Positions 37,903-52,163 of a stretch of 64,000 nucleotides of DNA are shown here, piece after piece. Each line of letters begins with the position of its first letter. Position 1 is the first letter of the stretch. The position numbers and the translations under genes are program-made. The stretch is from Apium graveolens (taxonomy: Eukaryota; Streptophyta; Magnoliopsida; Apiales; Apiaceae), in assembly GCF_009905375.1 (NCBI RefSeq), contig NC_133657.1:4420239-4484238 (forward strand), given 5' to 3'. The notes under the pieces are model-generated. The model had not been told where the DNA came from. It saw only the letters and a list, made by a program, of their open reading frames with translations, and ran no database searches.

Positions 37903-39982
37903 TGTAATAACCCCAATTTTTGGAAATTTTTGAAACCCTTATGTATAGTGTTTTTGCTGAATGAGAAAACTTTTCATGTCCCACTATGTAGGGATTCTGT
38001 TATGGATATTCTGAGATTTTATTAGTACTCTATATGGTATATAAGTGTATGTAAAGATCGTCAGAATCCAATTCCGAATACTTTGATTTTTCCCGAAAAT
38101 CCACTAGATACGGAAAGAATTGAGTAAAAGGTAACATGATAAAAAGGATTTAAATTAAAGGATTATAAGAGAGGATCATAAAAAGGAATATAATGTATTG
38201 AGAAAGGTTAAGGGAACCTAAGTAATAAGATCCCGAGTATGATCCCTCAAACGATAAACGAAAACGAAAGTTAAGCGAACCGTATAACAGATCAACAGTC
38301 ATTAGGCAAACAATTAGAAGCTAATCAAAGAGATTAGTGGGGATGATGTCATCCAACCAATAGAAAGAGGACAAAGGAGGGAAAATGACATCACAAAGTG
38401 ATGCAAGCATGACATAAGAAGGAAGGAAATGTGGTGGATTGTTAACCACACAAAAATCAAGGGTAAATGGGTAATTGACCTAAAACAAAACAAAACTAAT
38501 TCAACCAACCAAGCAAATATTCATTTTCATCAAAACAAAAACACAAAATTCTCCTTCATCCTCCCTTTGCTCTCGGCTTTTGCCATTTTCAAAGAAAACA
38601 ATTTTCAAAATTCAAGTTCAAGGCTTCCTAAATTGGTAAGATAATTCCCTAGTATTCCTTATGCATAGTTATGGCTATCTTATGAGTTTAAGCCTTCAAT
38701 TATTTCTCAATCTTCTTCAATAAATCAATGAAGAAGACAATGAATAGTGATTTCAAAGTTTTTAACTTGATTTTTTCTTGTTTTCCTTTAAGATCCAAGC
38801 ATCCCTAAGACTTCTCAAGGCTTCTTAAGGCTTCCTAGCTACTCACACCACTTCAAGGAAGGTATATCATCTCCAAACCCTAGCTTTACTTTGTTAAATA
38901 GGATTATTCTAGTTGTTATGGTGATATAGTAGCTTAATGCTTGTTGGTTTAGAATTTGGGTTGGAGTGGTAGTGAAATGGATGGTGAATCTTGTTGTTTT
39001 GGTTAAAAGAACTTAAGTATAGTTAAATTCAAGCTTAAGCATAAGTATAAATGTTAATATTGAATTGATTGGGGCTGTTAGTATGTGGTATGGATGGATT
39101 TTGGATTGGTATGTGATTGTGGCTTGATTATGGGTTGAATTGGAAGGGTATAAAATTGGGAAATCGCGTAAACATAGTCGTCGTAATGTCCGATTTACTT
39201 TAGACTGCTTTTGTTCATAACATTAGGACCGAAGAACCCCCTGATAGATTTTGACCATTGCCATGTTTAGATAGTTCATGTTACGAGCTTCGTTTTGATA
39301 TGTAGTTCGTTTGGTTCCGATGTACGGTTTAGGAGAAACGACCGTTTTAAGTAACGGCGTTTCGCGAACAAAACATTTCCCCTCGCCTTACTTTGAAACA
39401 TAGGTTAAAGACCTTAAAGGGTTAATTAATGTATGAAACAATTATGTTAAGTATGTTAGGCAGTTGGTAAGACACTCGCGAAGGAATCGCCTTAAATCTC
39501 GTAATGGTTAAATTATTAAAAATGGTGGAGCCGAAGGTACTCGAGTAACTTAAGAGAATCAGTATGCGCAAAACAAGCGTTAGAGTCTAAGTTAGTTAAA
39601 GTATAGATTTACAAGTGACTTTGGTTTAATTCCAACTTACTTGTTGTTTATAGGTTACTAGACTCGTCCCGAGCCTTTTATCACCCCCAGTCGCTCAGGC
39701 AAGTTTTCTACCCGTTATACTGTTGTTGTGATGTATACACTTGTATATGCATTATCTTGTAATAGATGCATGATGGTTATATTAGCAAATTCTTGCGATA
39801 TATTGTAGCATGTGATATGGTACATATGCATGCCTGTTTCGTATTCTTGCCATATATATCTGTTGGTTCAGTTGATAATACCTATGCTAGAGAATAACGG
39901 TAATTTGCATATACCCTTAGTATAGGGACCCAAAGGTGAAAACATTTTCTAAAACCGGGAGTCGAGGATCCCGAGTAAATTT

Positions 39983-40015
<33 letters not shown>

Positions 40016-42169
40016 GGTTATAGTTTTCAAAACTATTAATCGAATAAGGTTTATTCGATAACTTTATTTTATTAATGAATATTATCTTGAATATTCATTC
40101 GAGGACTTATGACTCCTTTATATTATTTATTGAATATTAGTTCGAATATTTATTCGAGGGCTTATGACTCAGCTTATTTTATTTATTGAATATTATTTGA
40201 ATATTCATTTGAGGATCTATGACTCCGATTATTTGCTGAGATATATTCTTTATTTTATTAAAGAATAATGTTTGGATAATCAAACTTATTTTCGATTATT
40301 CAAATAAAGATAGTACTTTTGTATAAGTATATCTTTGATTATTTAATTTTCATTCAAGTAAGAGTTTTAAAACTTCTACTTCAATTATTTTTATAAAGAT
40401 TATTCTTTATGGGAATATTATTTAAATAATAATATTCAGATATTTCTTTTATATTGAGACTGATTTACTTCATTAAATCAGCATTATTCCAAACACTCTT
40501 TAAAGTGTTTTCGAGTCTTTAAAATGATTTCAAAAATTAGAGCGGATCCCAAAACTCATTTTTTTTAATATTTAAGATCTTCCTTTTTAAAAAGGGGATT
40601 TAAATACTCGCTCAAAACCGGAGGGATCCGGCTCTGTGGTGTATTTTATATTCGCAACAAGGTTGTTGTCTTGATAAAAGAGTTTTTGATTACTTACCCA
40701 ACACTCGGGAAGTAAAATTCTTGGAACAAGTTAATCCATTAACAGGCATCGCCTGGGAAATATCGATGAGTTTTCATTTCCAACTAGATACGACTTCTTG
40801 GTGGAGCCGTATCAACAAGTTTCTACTTGGGGAAAGGGGGAACGAGCTTTACGTTTCAGAGTCATGGATTTCATCTGAACTAGGAGTGGCGTAAGTGGTC
40901 GAGTGGCGCCGGCCCAGCCTTATTATATTGACCCAAATGGCCTGGAAGTTCCGCTAAGGCGGTCCATTCCTTAGGAGTTCAGTGTTCGGTTGACAAGTAA
41001 ATCCGACAGGTTCTCCTCTACATGTAGAAAATGGTGGGGTTGCACTACTACGACTGATCATCGTAAGTGGTCTTCCTGGCGCGGCAAACTCCCGTAATGA
41101 GTTCATCATCCAATTGGATATTTCTGCAACACTACCCAGAGCACTTCGATAGAAAGGCTACGGTTGGGCGATTGTTGAGTGTTGGCAGAGTCAAGTTTTC
41201 AAAATGATGTTTGCATCAAATGAAGTATCTCGTAACTTCATTTTATTTTGATGATATTTTAAAGATTTAATCTATTCAAATCTGGTCTTGTAGTCTCATC
41301 TATATGATGAACTTTTGAAACTAATTATAACTTGAATGGTGGTAGTTCAAGTAGTATTTGGAAAAGATATAAGTATATTGGAGTATCTTGTAACTTCATC
41401 TTTTAAACTTATATCTAGTAAATGATTATCTTATGCATGACAAAGATTTTCAGAAAAAACGTTGAGACAAGGTTAGATATATGAGATCACCTTGCAACGA
41501 TATTTTTATACAGTTATACACTGGAACTCTGTGTGTATTATGCATGGAAGAGGACTTCCAATATTTTGAAAAGTATATATGTATATATATATATACTGAG
41601 TATTTTGTGACTTCATCGCATTAAGATATCAACTTGGTTCATTTCTTTTGACCAAGACTTTCATGAGTACTATGAGAAGGCTCATATATTGTTAATCATC
41701 ATACATATTATTTTGGTGGGCTTGCTGCTCACCCTTGCTTTCTTCTTTCATCACACAACATTAGATAGATAAGATGAACAGGACCAAGCTCCCAATTCGC
41801 AAGCAGATAGGAAACATTCCGCAGCTTTCTGGAAGCGTTGAGGCCGCTGTAGCTGAGGTAGAAATTACCAATAGGCTAAGTTTTCAACTAATGATGTACC
41901 AGACTTATGTATATTATGAGTTGCAATAATGGCAGAGAAATGTAAATTTATTCAGAAACCTGTTTAAGGTGTATTGGCATGTAATTGTGGAATAAAACGA
42001 CTTGTGATTATTTTTGGATGATCATCTCTGAGACTATAACTTGTGGTGTGTGTGTTTATTGTGGGGTCACAGTACAGAGTAGTTGATTAATTATTAAGAT
42101 TGGGTGTTATTAAGGGAAATGGAACTCGTGACAACCCGGATCCCCGACCCCGGATTTGGGGGTGTTACA
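37903..42169 (+). repeat. E long terminal repeat 1 (4,267 bp)
   Basis: Begins TGTAATAACCCCAATTTTTGG after a polypurine tract and ends GGGGGTGTTACA before a primer-binding site, with TGT...ACA termini. It contains a TA microsatellite near 39985-40015 and GC-richer blocks (40600-41200). No gene is supported inside. Confidence 0.9.
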
Positions 42170-42173
42170 GAAG

Positions 42174-42185
42174 TGGTATCAGAGC
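42174..42185 (+). other. Primer-binding site of element E
   Basis: TGGTATCAGAGC, four bases after the LTR end, matching tRNA-iMet. It proves that 37903-42169 acts as a 5' LTR for the following internal region. Confidence 0.9.
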
Positions 42186-42431
42186 TAAGCGTTATAAACC
42201 TCTGAGATGATGTGACGTTAAGATAATAAGTTCACTAAGATAATAAGAACTCTTGCCAAGTTCATAGTCGGGCTACCTAACGTAGTACTAACAGTTAAAA
42301 CCCTTACGGGAACCCTTATAAATATCGTGATAGTAACATAGTTCATTCTCGTATAGGGCAGCGGGGCACCGAACCCTGAGGTTCAGGAGCATCAGCATGA
42401 GGATATTTTATTACAAGTTGGAGATCAAATT

Positions 42432-43175
42432 GTGAATCCGATAGAGTACCCTAATGAGGGACCGGATGAGGTTCATATTGAAAATGTTGTGGCTGAGGAG
42501 GATCTCATGGAGGATCCTGATGAGAATGAAGAGAGGACCGCTGAGGAATTGATGACCGTAGTCAGGGCGACTACCAGAGCAAGAATGGCCGCGAGGGTGG
42601 CACTAGAGGATGAAGAGTTACCAAGGGCACAAAGGTTAATGAGGGCAGAAGGAGTGGGGTCTTCCACGACACCAATTATACCAGTATCAGACCCTCTTCC
42701 AGAGGTTCCTGTAGACATCCATGAGATTCCACCAATTCCTGTTCCATCCCCGGTATAGAGCCCAGCACCTACTGAGGAAATGCCACCTTTATCTCCTGCA
42801 CCATTGTCACCTGATACCGTGCTTGGTTATCCATTTGGATCTCCTGGGTCTGCACCACCTGCACCCCATGGACTGCTAGATGCTACCACTCAGGCTTCTC
42901 TTATCGCCAATTATCATATAACTTTGGGTGGCCTGTCTGAGGCCCGTAATGTTAGGAGTGATCTGTTGGATCGACTTACTGCACCGAGGATTGAGGGTGG
43001 GGTACTTCCGGCAGGATTAGCTCATAGCATGGAAAGGATGGAGGCTACCACCCGTGTTACAGCTAGAGGCCATCTTGAGGGTCAGATTGATCCAGCTCTA
43101 CTTGCAACTATCTTAGACCTCATCACCACTTTAATGGAGCAGGTTAGGGATGTCGTGCGTGCCCGCATTTCTTGA
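42432..43175 (+). pseudogene. Gag-position reading frame of element E (unrecognised)
   Basis: One plus frame runs about 248 codons with a single in-frame TAG at 42756-42758. There is no clear ATG; the open frame extends upstream of 42432. The first part is acidic with a Met/Arg/Ala helix-rich stretch. A Pro-rich linker follows (PPLSPAPLSPDTVLG), then a helical segment (LDRLTAPRIEGG, LLATILDLITTLMEQVRD). Its place just after the primer site fits a gag remnant, but I see no zinc knuckle and no recognisable gag core. This part occurs only once in the window. Confidence 0.5.
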
Positions 43176-44405
43176 TCCATAATAGTGTGCAGAGTCTGAA
43201 CAATCTGACAAGAATTTCATGCAGCACCGCTTTTGGAGGATTAGCCTAAGTTATGGATGATTAGTTTTAATGACTAGATAATTATCTATGGTAGTACTTT
43301 TGGGTTATAAGCGATCAGATCAAATGATGTAGTTCTCTTTAAAGTGTTCAGTTGTTGTACCCTCAAAAAAAAATGGTTATGTATATATTCGTTAATTTCA
43401 GTTCAGATCAGTTTGTTGCGATAAGATCACATTGTTAATTGCTCTATTAACACTTAAGAGAGTGTCATGAAGTTTATCGAACTTAAGAATTCATAATTTG
43501 CAATCGTGCAAGGACCGAACGAGGGAAAGACTTAAGCAAAGTAAGTAAGACAAATATCCAGAGATTCTCAAAAAAAATCCAAGTAATATGCCCCCACAAG
43601 GAATAAGATTAGCGTCAAACCTTGAATGTGATAATCAGGGAGGTTGCAATTAAGATATAAGGAACCCAGAATATAATAAAGTAAAAAATGAGGATTTCAA
43701 ATTAAAAGATGACCCCAATTATGGGGAGTAGGAAGAAATATTTAGACTAAGAAAACAGAAGTCGAGCGAGGTAAGAGGACCCGAGACGGTACTCCTATAC
43801 GGAAATTCATGGACCTGTCTAAACAGAATTTATACTTTATTCCCAACCACCACCTTGAGAGAAACAATGTAGTGGGAAATTCTTTCAGGACATCTAAGTC
43901 GCTAAGCTCTCAGAGTTCCAAGGAACAAGCTAGCCCAGCCGAGGCAAGGGCCTGACTAAAGGAAATAGAGGAATCATTTGAGATTCTAAATGATTGACAA
44001 ACTACAAAAGACTGTTTTTGTCACTTACCCTCCTAAGAGAGAGACCGCCCGCAGGTGAAAGACCAAGGAAGGCACGGAGCAAGAGATTATAATAAACTGA
44101 TTTAAGTTCAGTCAATTATTTTCAGGAAAGTACTTCCCAAGGTTATGGAGATAGTGTAAAAGCTTTAGAGCCAGAACAAAGGCAGACGAGTATGATGAAT
44201 TATGAATCTAAGTTGTAAAAGTTATCAAGATTCGTTCTGAGGACACGAATCCAGAATGACGGGATGTTTGAAATCAATGCTTATGTTGTGTTGGTTCTTG
44301 AAATAATGATAAGAGAAAGGAAAATAAAAAGAAACTGAAGTGGAAAGGAATACAAAGGCAATAGAGTTTGAGGAATGATAAGGAAGTTGGGTATGAGGAA
44401 ACCCT

Positions 44406-47400
44406 AAAGACTCGTAGCAATAGAAATAGAAAAGTATGTAATCGTCAGGATGAGGGTGATTCACCATGAGTTAAATTGATGGTTGAAGGAATAAGAGATA
44501 CATATATTTTATCCCCTGTAAGTTGGGAGGATTTGAGGAAACCTTGAAATAGTTCGAAGGATAAATAATGAGACGTAGATAGATTGAGGAGACAAGGAAG
44601 TAAGAAATTAGGAAAATTGGATGAAGGAAGTGACCTTCAAGAATGTGAAGTGTAAGACCGGTGGCTTGATACCCAGAAAGGGGGATGCCAGGTATGAAAG
44701 ATATCCCAACATTGAGGTGACTGTTGAGATAAACAACAAAAGTAAATAAGGAATTATTAAGAAGAGGTTCACGTTGAACACGACCAATATCTTCCAGAAC
44801 ATCCTTGTTATCGTTACCAAATTAGGCAAGAAAAGCGGATAACCGTTGTTATCTTTTGGAGGCCATATTGATTGACCTCTTTTTGAATACAGATGTTATT
44901 GTGAAATTAGACATGTACTATCGAGGTGGGAATGATTGAATAAGACACCCTTATCAGGGATATATGACTTGATTTATCCATGGAAGGATGCATGTACCTT
45001 TTTAAAGGTGGAATTAAGGATAGAACATCGGTAACTTAAAACGAATCCTAGGGGAATGCATAAAGGTTGGCATTTCACCCTTAATAGGGATAGTATGAGT
45101 TTTTACAGTATGAATTGGAAAGGATTAAGGTAATAACAACCTTTAAGAATCAGTGGAGAAATTTTTTCAGAAGTATATAAACAATGATTCTGGTATTAAT
45201 AAATGGTATCTTGATATGCCATGTATCTAGGGAATACAGGAGGAACGATTCAAGGATAACCTTAGAGGTTTTACAAGGAGAAAGGTAATATTCAAAATTC
45301 TCAAAAATAGAAATGTTGATAAAGGAAATATGACGTAATTATAATGATGCCAAGTGGGGCACGTGTTAAACCACGAGAAGGTATGGATCGAACCAGTAAT
45401 GGTCGAAGTTGTTCAGAGCAATTAGGACTTAAGATAAAAAGATGTTCTAATTATGATTGAGAGTCAGTCGTGACAGTGATTAACCTCTAAAGACTGAGGC
45501 AATAACTTATGGAAAAATGGTAATATTTTTTTTTACTCATCAGATTTTAAGGAAAACATCTTCACATAAGCTGTGATTGAAATAAGGTAGAAAATTTATT
45601 TGAAGGTGGTTAAAATGACATTGACTGTATGGAAATTTTACTATCAGGAAAGGCCAAAGAGGTGGCCGACACTTTAAAGGTAAGAGGATAATTATAGGCG
45701 CTTGTGCCAAAGGAATACAGTGATGATGGTTAAAGCTATGCAGGTTGTATTATGGTTTGGAAGATTGACATTCCTTCTGATGACTGTGCAATACCCAACC
45801 GTAATAGTAGTTGGTAAAGGTTTAATTCGTGTAATCGCCATGAGCGGGCTATCTATCTCAGTAGGTACTATCTTGAGAATAATCCAGTACAATATTTCAA
45901 AAAGGACTAAACGAACCTTGAGTTAAGTCTTCTATTTAAGGCATACGATTAAGAATGGTATTCACCTGCTATCATTGCTTTGACTGAAACTCTTCTGCAA
46001 TTTTATCTACTTCATGTCATGAAAGTATGTCAGAGTTTGGATTGTTCTTCATGAATTATGATTGGTGATTATGTTAACTCCTTAGAAGTATTCTATACGA
46101 CATGTATGGACTCCGTATGGTTAGATATTAAGATTTCATGGAATATGAATGACGACAGTAGGTCAGTGGTGGACCATAGTAAGGCAGCAATGATTCTGCG
46201 AGTAACGAGCTGATTACAACCGTGAGAGTTGTATTGGAATGGATGTTGAGATTGAGTACCACTAAACGGGTCGTGGTAGTGTATAAGTTATCATTGATAG
46301 ACTAATTAAGTAGAGTATCTACCTATTGAATATTTATTCTTTCTTATCAATAGAGAGTCGTATTATTATACGAGGAAGGTTACAGTGCAAGCATAGAATT
46401 CAAGTAACGATGATGTCTAGAATGAGATCCCAAGTTCGATTTTCGATATCGAAGGAGTTTCAAAGGTGATTGTGTATAAGCTCGAGGAAGAGCATGGGTC
46501 CATAGAATGATGGACGGAATAGCAAAAATATTTAGGCATGTGAAATACGATGCTATAATACTTGATGTTGATATAAATATATATGTTTTGTTCTCCTATG
46601 ACAGACCTCTATAGTTCAGAGGTAGATTCCAAGCCAGATATTTTATGGCAATAAATTTTTTACGAATATACAATTCTCTTCAGTTCGTTCTTTTCTCTTC
46701 TTTTCATTTCATGTAAGCTGAGAAGAACAACCCTTCCAGAAGGGGAGGTATTGCCGAATGACTATCTATCTGTGTGATAGAAGCCTAGTAGGATACCATC
46801 TATTGTTTAATTGCTTGTCAAGTACTAAAGGCTGGCCACCTTCTGTACTAACTATGCGATATAACAAGTGTTCATGATCATAGTGATCTCTCAATAAATT
46901 CTTTTACTTCTATATGATTGATCAAACTTTGGAAAATAGAAACAGCTGAAAAAGGAGTAGTAAAGTTATGGTGGTATTCGGAATGGAGACACATTCGTTA
47001 TACAAAGGTTGACGTGGTTATTAAAAGGTTATAGAACGCTAACGAGCAAAAGTATAACCAGTATAATATTAGGAACGGAAGGTAGTATCGATTACGAACT
47101 GGAAAAGAATGGGTATTAAGAAGCAAAAGCTATAATGCTAGAAGCTATGATGAGAGCCGGTGCAATAGACTTGAAAGAATTTGGAATGATCACTTAACGC
47201 GGATTAAGTTATCTTACGACAATAGATCATATGTCATTATCGAGATGTCGCCTTATGAGATCCTTGAGGGAAGATAATGTCGATCTCCCTTATGTTAGGA
47301 TGAAGTTGTAGAGCGCAAGATGCTCAGACCAGTAGTGGTCCAAAGGACCAATGATATAATAGATCTAATCAGAGGACGGCTGGTAGTAGCCCAAGATGGA

Positions 47401-47901
47401 CATAAAAAGTATGTTGATTTGACACGAAAGGACAAAGAATAGGAAATAGGGGACCTAGTAATGTTAAAGGTATCCCTTGGAAAGGATTGATGAGGTTCAA
47501 AAAGAAAGGAAAGCTAAGCCGACGAATTGTTGGACCCTTTGAGGTATTAAGACGTATTGGGAAGTTAGCATATGAGCTAGCCCTACCCCCGAACATGTAG
47601 CAAGTTCATAACGTGTTCCACGTATTAATGTTAAGGAAGTGTAATTCGGATGCCAGATAAATAGGGGCATATGAGCGCATAGACATGCAACCCGACGTAA
47701 CCTATATGGAGCAACCAGGAAGGGTTATAGAGTGAAAAGGAACAAGTGCTTAGGAGAAGGGTTATCAAACTATTCAGAGTTTGATGGAAGGACCACATTG
47801 TGGGAAAATTTACTCGAGAGTTAAAGAGTGCAATGCTAAGAGAGTATCCCTATTCATTTTCTATCTGATTCCGGGACGAAATCCTTTTAAGGTGGGGAGA
47901 C
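44406..47901 (+). repeat. E internal 3' part, copy 2
   Basis: Repeats 34407-37902; about 11 differences in the first 950 bp by eye. Same broken integrase C-terminal remnant at about 47369-47600. Confidence 0.88.
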
Positions 47902-49979
47902 TGTAATAACCCCAATTTTTGGAAATTTTTGAAACCCTTATGTATAGTGTTTTTGCTGAATGAGAAAACTTTTCATGCCCCACTATGTAGGGATTCTGTT
48001 ATGGATATTCTGAGATTTTATTAGTACTCTATATGGTATATAAGTGTATGTAAAGATCGTCAGAATCCAATTCCGAATACTTTGATTTTTCCCGGAAATC
48101 CACTAGATACGGAAAGAATTGAGTAAAAGGTAACAGGATAAAAAGGATTTAAATTAAAGGATTATAAGAGAGGATCATAAAAAGGAATATAATGTATTGA
48201 GAAGGGTTAAGGGAACCTAAGTAATAAGATCCCGGGTATGATCCCTCAAACGATAAACGAAAACGAAAGTTAAGCGAACCGTATAACAGATCAGCGGTCA
48301 TTAGGCAAACAATTAGAAGCTAATCAAAGAGATTTGTGGGGATGATGTCATCCAACCAATAGAAAGAGGACAAAGGAGGGAAAATGACATCACAAAGTGA
48401 TGTAAGCATGACATAAGAAGGAATGAAATGTGGTGGATTGTTAACCACACAAAAATCAAGGGTAAATGGGTAATTGACCTAAAACAAAACAAAACTAATT
48501 CAACCAACCAAGCAAATATTCATTTTAATCAAAACAAAAACACAAAATTCTCCTTCATCCTCCCTTTGCTCTCGGCTTTTGCCATTTTCAAAGAAAACAA
48601 TTTTCAAAATTCAAGTTCAAGGCTTCCTAAATTGGTAAGATAATTCCCTAGTATTCCTTATGCATAGTTATGGCTATATTATGAGTTTAATTCTTCAATT
48701 ATTTCTCAATCTTCTTCAAGAAATCAATGAAGAAGACAATGAATAGTGATTTCAAAGTTTTTAACTTGATTTTTTCTTGTTTTCCTTTAAGATCCAAGCA
48801 TCCCTAAGACTTCTCAAGGCTTCTTAAGGCTTCCTAGCTACTCACACCACTTCAAGGAAGGTATATCATCTCCAAACCCTAGCTTTACTTTGTTAAATAG
48901 GATGATTCTAGTTGTTATGGTGATATAGTAGCTTAATGCTTGTTGGTTTAGAATTTGGGTTGGATTGGTAGTGAAATGGATGGTGAATCTTGTTGTTTTG
49001 GTTAAAAGAACTTAAGTATAGTTAAATTCAAGCTTAAGCATAAGTATAAATGTTAATATTGAATTTATTGGGGCTGTTAGGATGTGGTATGGATGGAGTT
49101 TGGATTGGGATGTGACTGTGGCTTGATTATGGGTTGAATTGGAAGGGTATAAAATTGGGAAATCGCGTAACCATAGCCGTCGTAATGTCCGATTTACTTT
49201 AGACTGCTTTTGTTCATAACATTAGGACCCGAGAACCCCCTGCTATATTTTGACCATTGCCATGTTTAGATAGTTCATGTTACGAGCTTCGTTTTGATAT
49301 GTAGTTCGTTTGGTTCCGATGTACGGTTTAGGAGAAACGGCCGTTTTAAGCAACGGCGTTTCGCGAACAAAACATTTCCCCTCGCCTTACTTTGAAACAT
49401 AGGTTAAAGACCTTAAAGGGTTAATTAATGTATGAAACAATTATGTTAAGTATGTTAGGCAGTTGGTAAGACACTCGCGAAGGAATCGCCTTAAATCTCG
49501 TAATGGTTAAATTATTAAAATTGGTGGAGCCGAGGGTACTCGAGTAACTTAAGAGAATCAGTATGCGCAAAACAAGCGTTAGAGTCTAAGTTAGTTAAAG
49601 TATAGATTTACAAGTGACTTTGGTTTAATTCCAACTTACTTGTTGTTTATAGGTTACCAGACTCGTCCCGAGCCTTTTATCACCCCCAGTCGCTCAGGCA
49701 AGTTTTCTACCCGTTATACTGTTGTTGTGATGTATACACTTGTATATGCATTATCTTGTAATAGATGCATGATAGTTATATTAGCAAATTTTTGCGATAT
49801 ATTGTAGCATGTGATATGGTACATATGCATGCCTATTTCGTATTCTTGCCATATATATCTGTTGGTTCAGTTGATAATACCTATGCTAGAGAATAGCGGT
49901 AATTTGCATATACCCTTAGTATAGGGACCCAAAGGTGAAAACATTTTCTAAAACCGGGAGTCGAGGATACCGAGTAGAT

Positions 49980-50010
<31 letters not shown>

Positions 50011-52163
50011 GGTTATAGTTTTCAAAACTATTAATCGAATAAGGTTTATTCGATAACTTTATTTTATTAATGAATATTATCTTGAATATTCATTCGAGGA
50101 CTTATGACTCCTTTATATTATTTATTGAATATTATTTCGAATATTTATTCGAGGGCTTATGACTCAGCTTATTTTATTTATTGAATATTATTTGAATATT
50201 CATTTGAGGATCTATGACTCTGATTATTTGCTGAGATATATTCTTTATTTTATTAAAGAATAATGTTTCGATAATCAAACTTATTTTCGATTATTCAAAT
50301 AAAGATAGTACTTTTGTATAAGTATATCTTTGATTATTTAATTTTCATTCAAGTAAGAGTTTTAAAACTTCTACTTCAATTATTTTTATAAAGATTATTC
50401 TTTATGGGAATATTATTTAAATAATAATATTCAGATATTTCTTTTATATTGAGACTGATTTGCTTCATTAAATCAGCATTATTCCAAACACTCTTTAAAG
50501 TATTTTCGAGTCTTTAAAATGATTTTAAAAATTAGAGCGGATCCCAAAACTCATTTTTTTTAATATTTAAGATCTTCCTTTTTAAAAAGGGGATTTAAAT
50601 ACTCGCTCAAAACCGGAGGGATCCGGCTCTGTGGTGTATTTTATATTCGCAACAAGGTTGTTGTCTTGATAAAAGAGTTTTTGATTACTTACCCAACACT
50701 CGGGAAGTAAAATTCTTGGAACAAGTTAATCCATTAACAGGCATCGCCTGGGAAATATCGATGAGTTTTCCTTTCCAACTAGATACGACTTCTTGGTGGA
50801 GCCGTATCAACAAGTTTCTACTTGGGGAAAGGGGGAACGAGCTTTACGTTTCAGAGTCATGGATTTCATCTGAACTAGGAGTGGCGTAAGTGGTCGAGTG
50901 GCGCCGGCCCAACCTTATTATATTGACCCAAATGGCCTGGAAGTTCCGCTAAGGCGGTCCATTCCTTAGGAGTTCAGTGTTCGGTTGACAAGTAAATCCG
51001 ACAGGTTCTCCTCTACATGTAGAAAATGGTGGGGTTGCACTACTACGACTGATCATCGTAAGTGGTCTTCCTGGCGCGGCAAACTCCCGTAATGAGTTCA
51101 TCATCCAATTGGATATTTCTGCAACACTACCCAGAGCACTTCGATAGAAAGGCTACGGTTGGGCGATTGTTGAGTGTTGGCAGAGTCAAGTTTTCAAAAT
51201 GATGTTTGCATCAAATGAAGTATCTCGTAACTTCATTTTATTTTGATGATATTTTAAAGATTTAATCTATTCAAATCTGGTCTTGTAGTCTCATCTATAT
51301 GATGAACTTTTGAAACTAATTATAACTTGAATGGTGGTAGTTCAAGTAGTATTTGGAAAAGATATAAGTATATTGGAGTATCTTGTAACTTCATCTTTTA
51401 AACTTATATCTAGTAAATGATTATCTTATGCATGACAAAGATTTTCAGAAAAAACGTTGAGACAAGGTTAGATATATGAGATCACCTTGCAACGATATTT
51501 TTATACAGTTATACACTAAAAACTCTGTGTGTATTATGCATGGAAGAGGACTTCCAATATTTTGAAAAGTATATATGTATATATATATACTGAGTATTTT
51601 GCGACTTCATCGCATTAAGATATCAACTTGGTTCATTTCTTTTGACCAAGACTTTCATGAGTACTATGAGAAGGCTCATATATTGTTAATCATTATACAT
51701 ATTATTTTGGTGGGCTTGCTGCTCACCCTTGCTTTCTTCTTTCATCACACAACATCAGATAGATAAGATGAACAGGACCAAGCTCCCAATTCGCAAGCGG
51801 ATAGGAAACGTTCCGCAGCTTTCTGGAAGCGTTGAGGCCGTTGTAGCTGAGGTAGAAATTATCAATAGGCTAAGTTTTCAACTAATGATGTACCAGACTT
51901 ATGTATATTATGAGTTGTAATAATGGCAGAGAAATGTAAATTTATTCAGAAACCTGTTTAAGGTGTATTGGCATGTAATTGTGGAATAAAACGACTTGTG
52001 ATTAATTTTGGATGATCATCTCTGAGACTATAACTTGTGGTGTGTGTGTTTTATGTGGGGTCACAGTACAGAGTAGTTGATTAATTATTAAGATTGGGTG
52101 TTATTAAGGGAAATGGAACTCGTGACAACCCGGATCCCCGACCCCGGATTTGGGGGTGTTACA
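47902..52163 (+). repeat. E long terminal repeat 2 (4,262 bp)
   Basis: Same ends as LTR 1; about 11 differences in the first 640 bp (about 1.7%), plus small indels around the TA microsatellite. Directly after its final ACA at 52163 the sequence is coding DNA of B's extra ORF, so this is the right boundary of the insertion. The expected 5-bp duplicate of TCTAT (52164-52168) is not found because the left boundary is missing. Confidence 0.9.

Larger units (their letters stand above)
42170..47901 (+). other. E internal region (complete)
   Basis: 5,732 bp between the two LTRs. It has the primer site and a short gag-position reading frame near its start, then about 1.2 kb without ORFs, then the segment duplicated at 34407 with decayed pol remnants, ending with a polypurine tract (AAGGTGGGGAGAC). 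Both copies of the 3' part share the same stop-ridden frames, so the pol was already dead before duplication. Confidence 0.8.
34407..52163 (+). mobile_element. Tandem array of non-autonomous gypsy element E
   Basis: The order is: internal 3' part (34407-37902), LTR (37903-42169), complete internal region (42170-47901), LTR (47902-52163). Sequence 34407 onward repeats from 44406 with a period of 9,999 bp, equal to one LTR (4,267) plus one internal region (5,732). Copies differ by about 1-2%. The right LTR abuts B's extra ORF; the left end is truncated inside an internal region with no LTR. Such LTR-internal-LTR tandems arise by unequal recombination. Long LTRs and a nearly non-coding interior resemble LARD-type elements; a decayed 3' pol remnant points to a chromovirus (Tekay-like) ancestor. 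Confidence 0.85.

Noticed and set aside
41770..41930. Short ORF (MNRTKLPIRK...) kept in both E LTRs
   Set aside because: Between the two LTR copies at least four of the few differences change amino acids, so there is no sign of selection on a protein.
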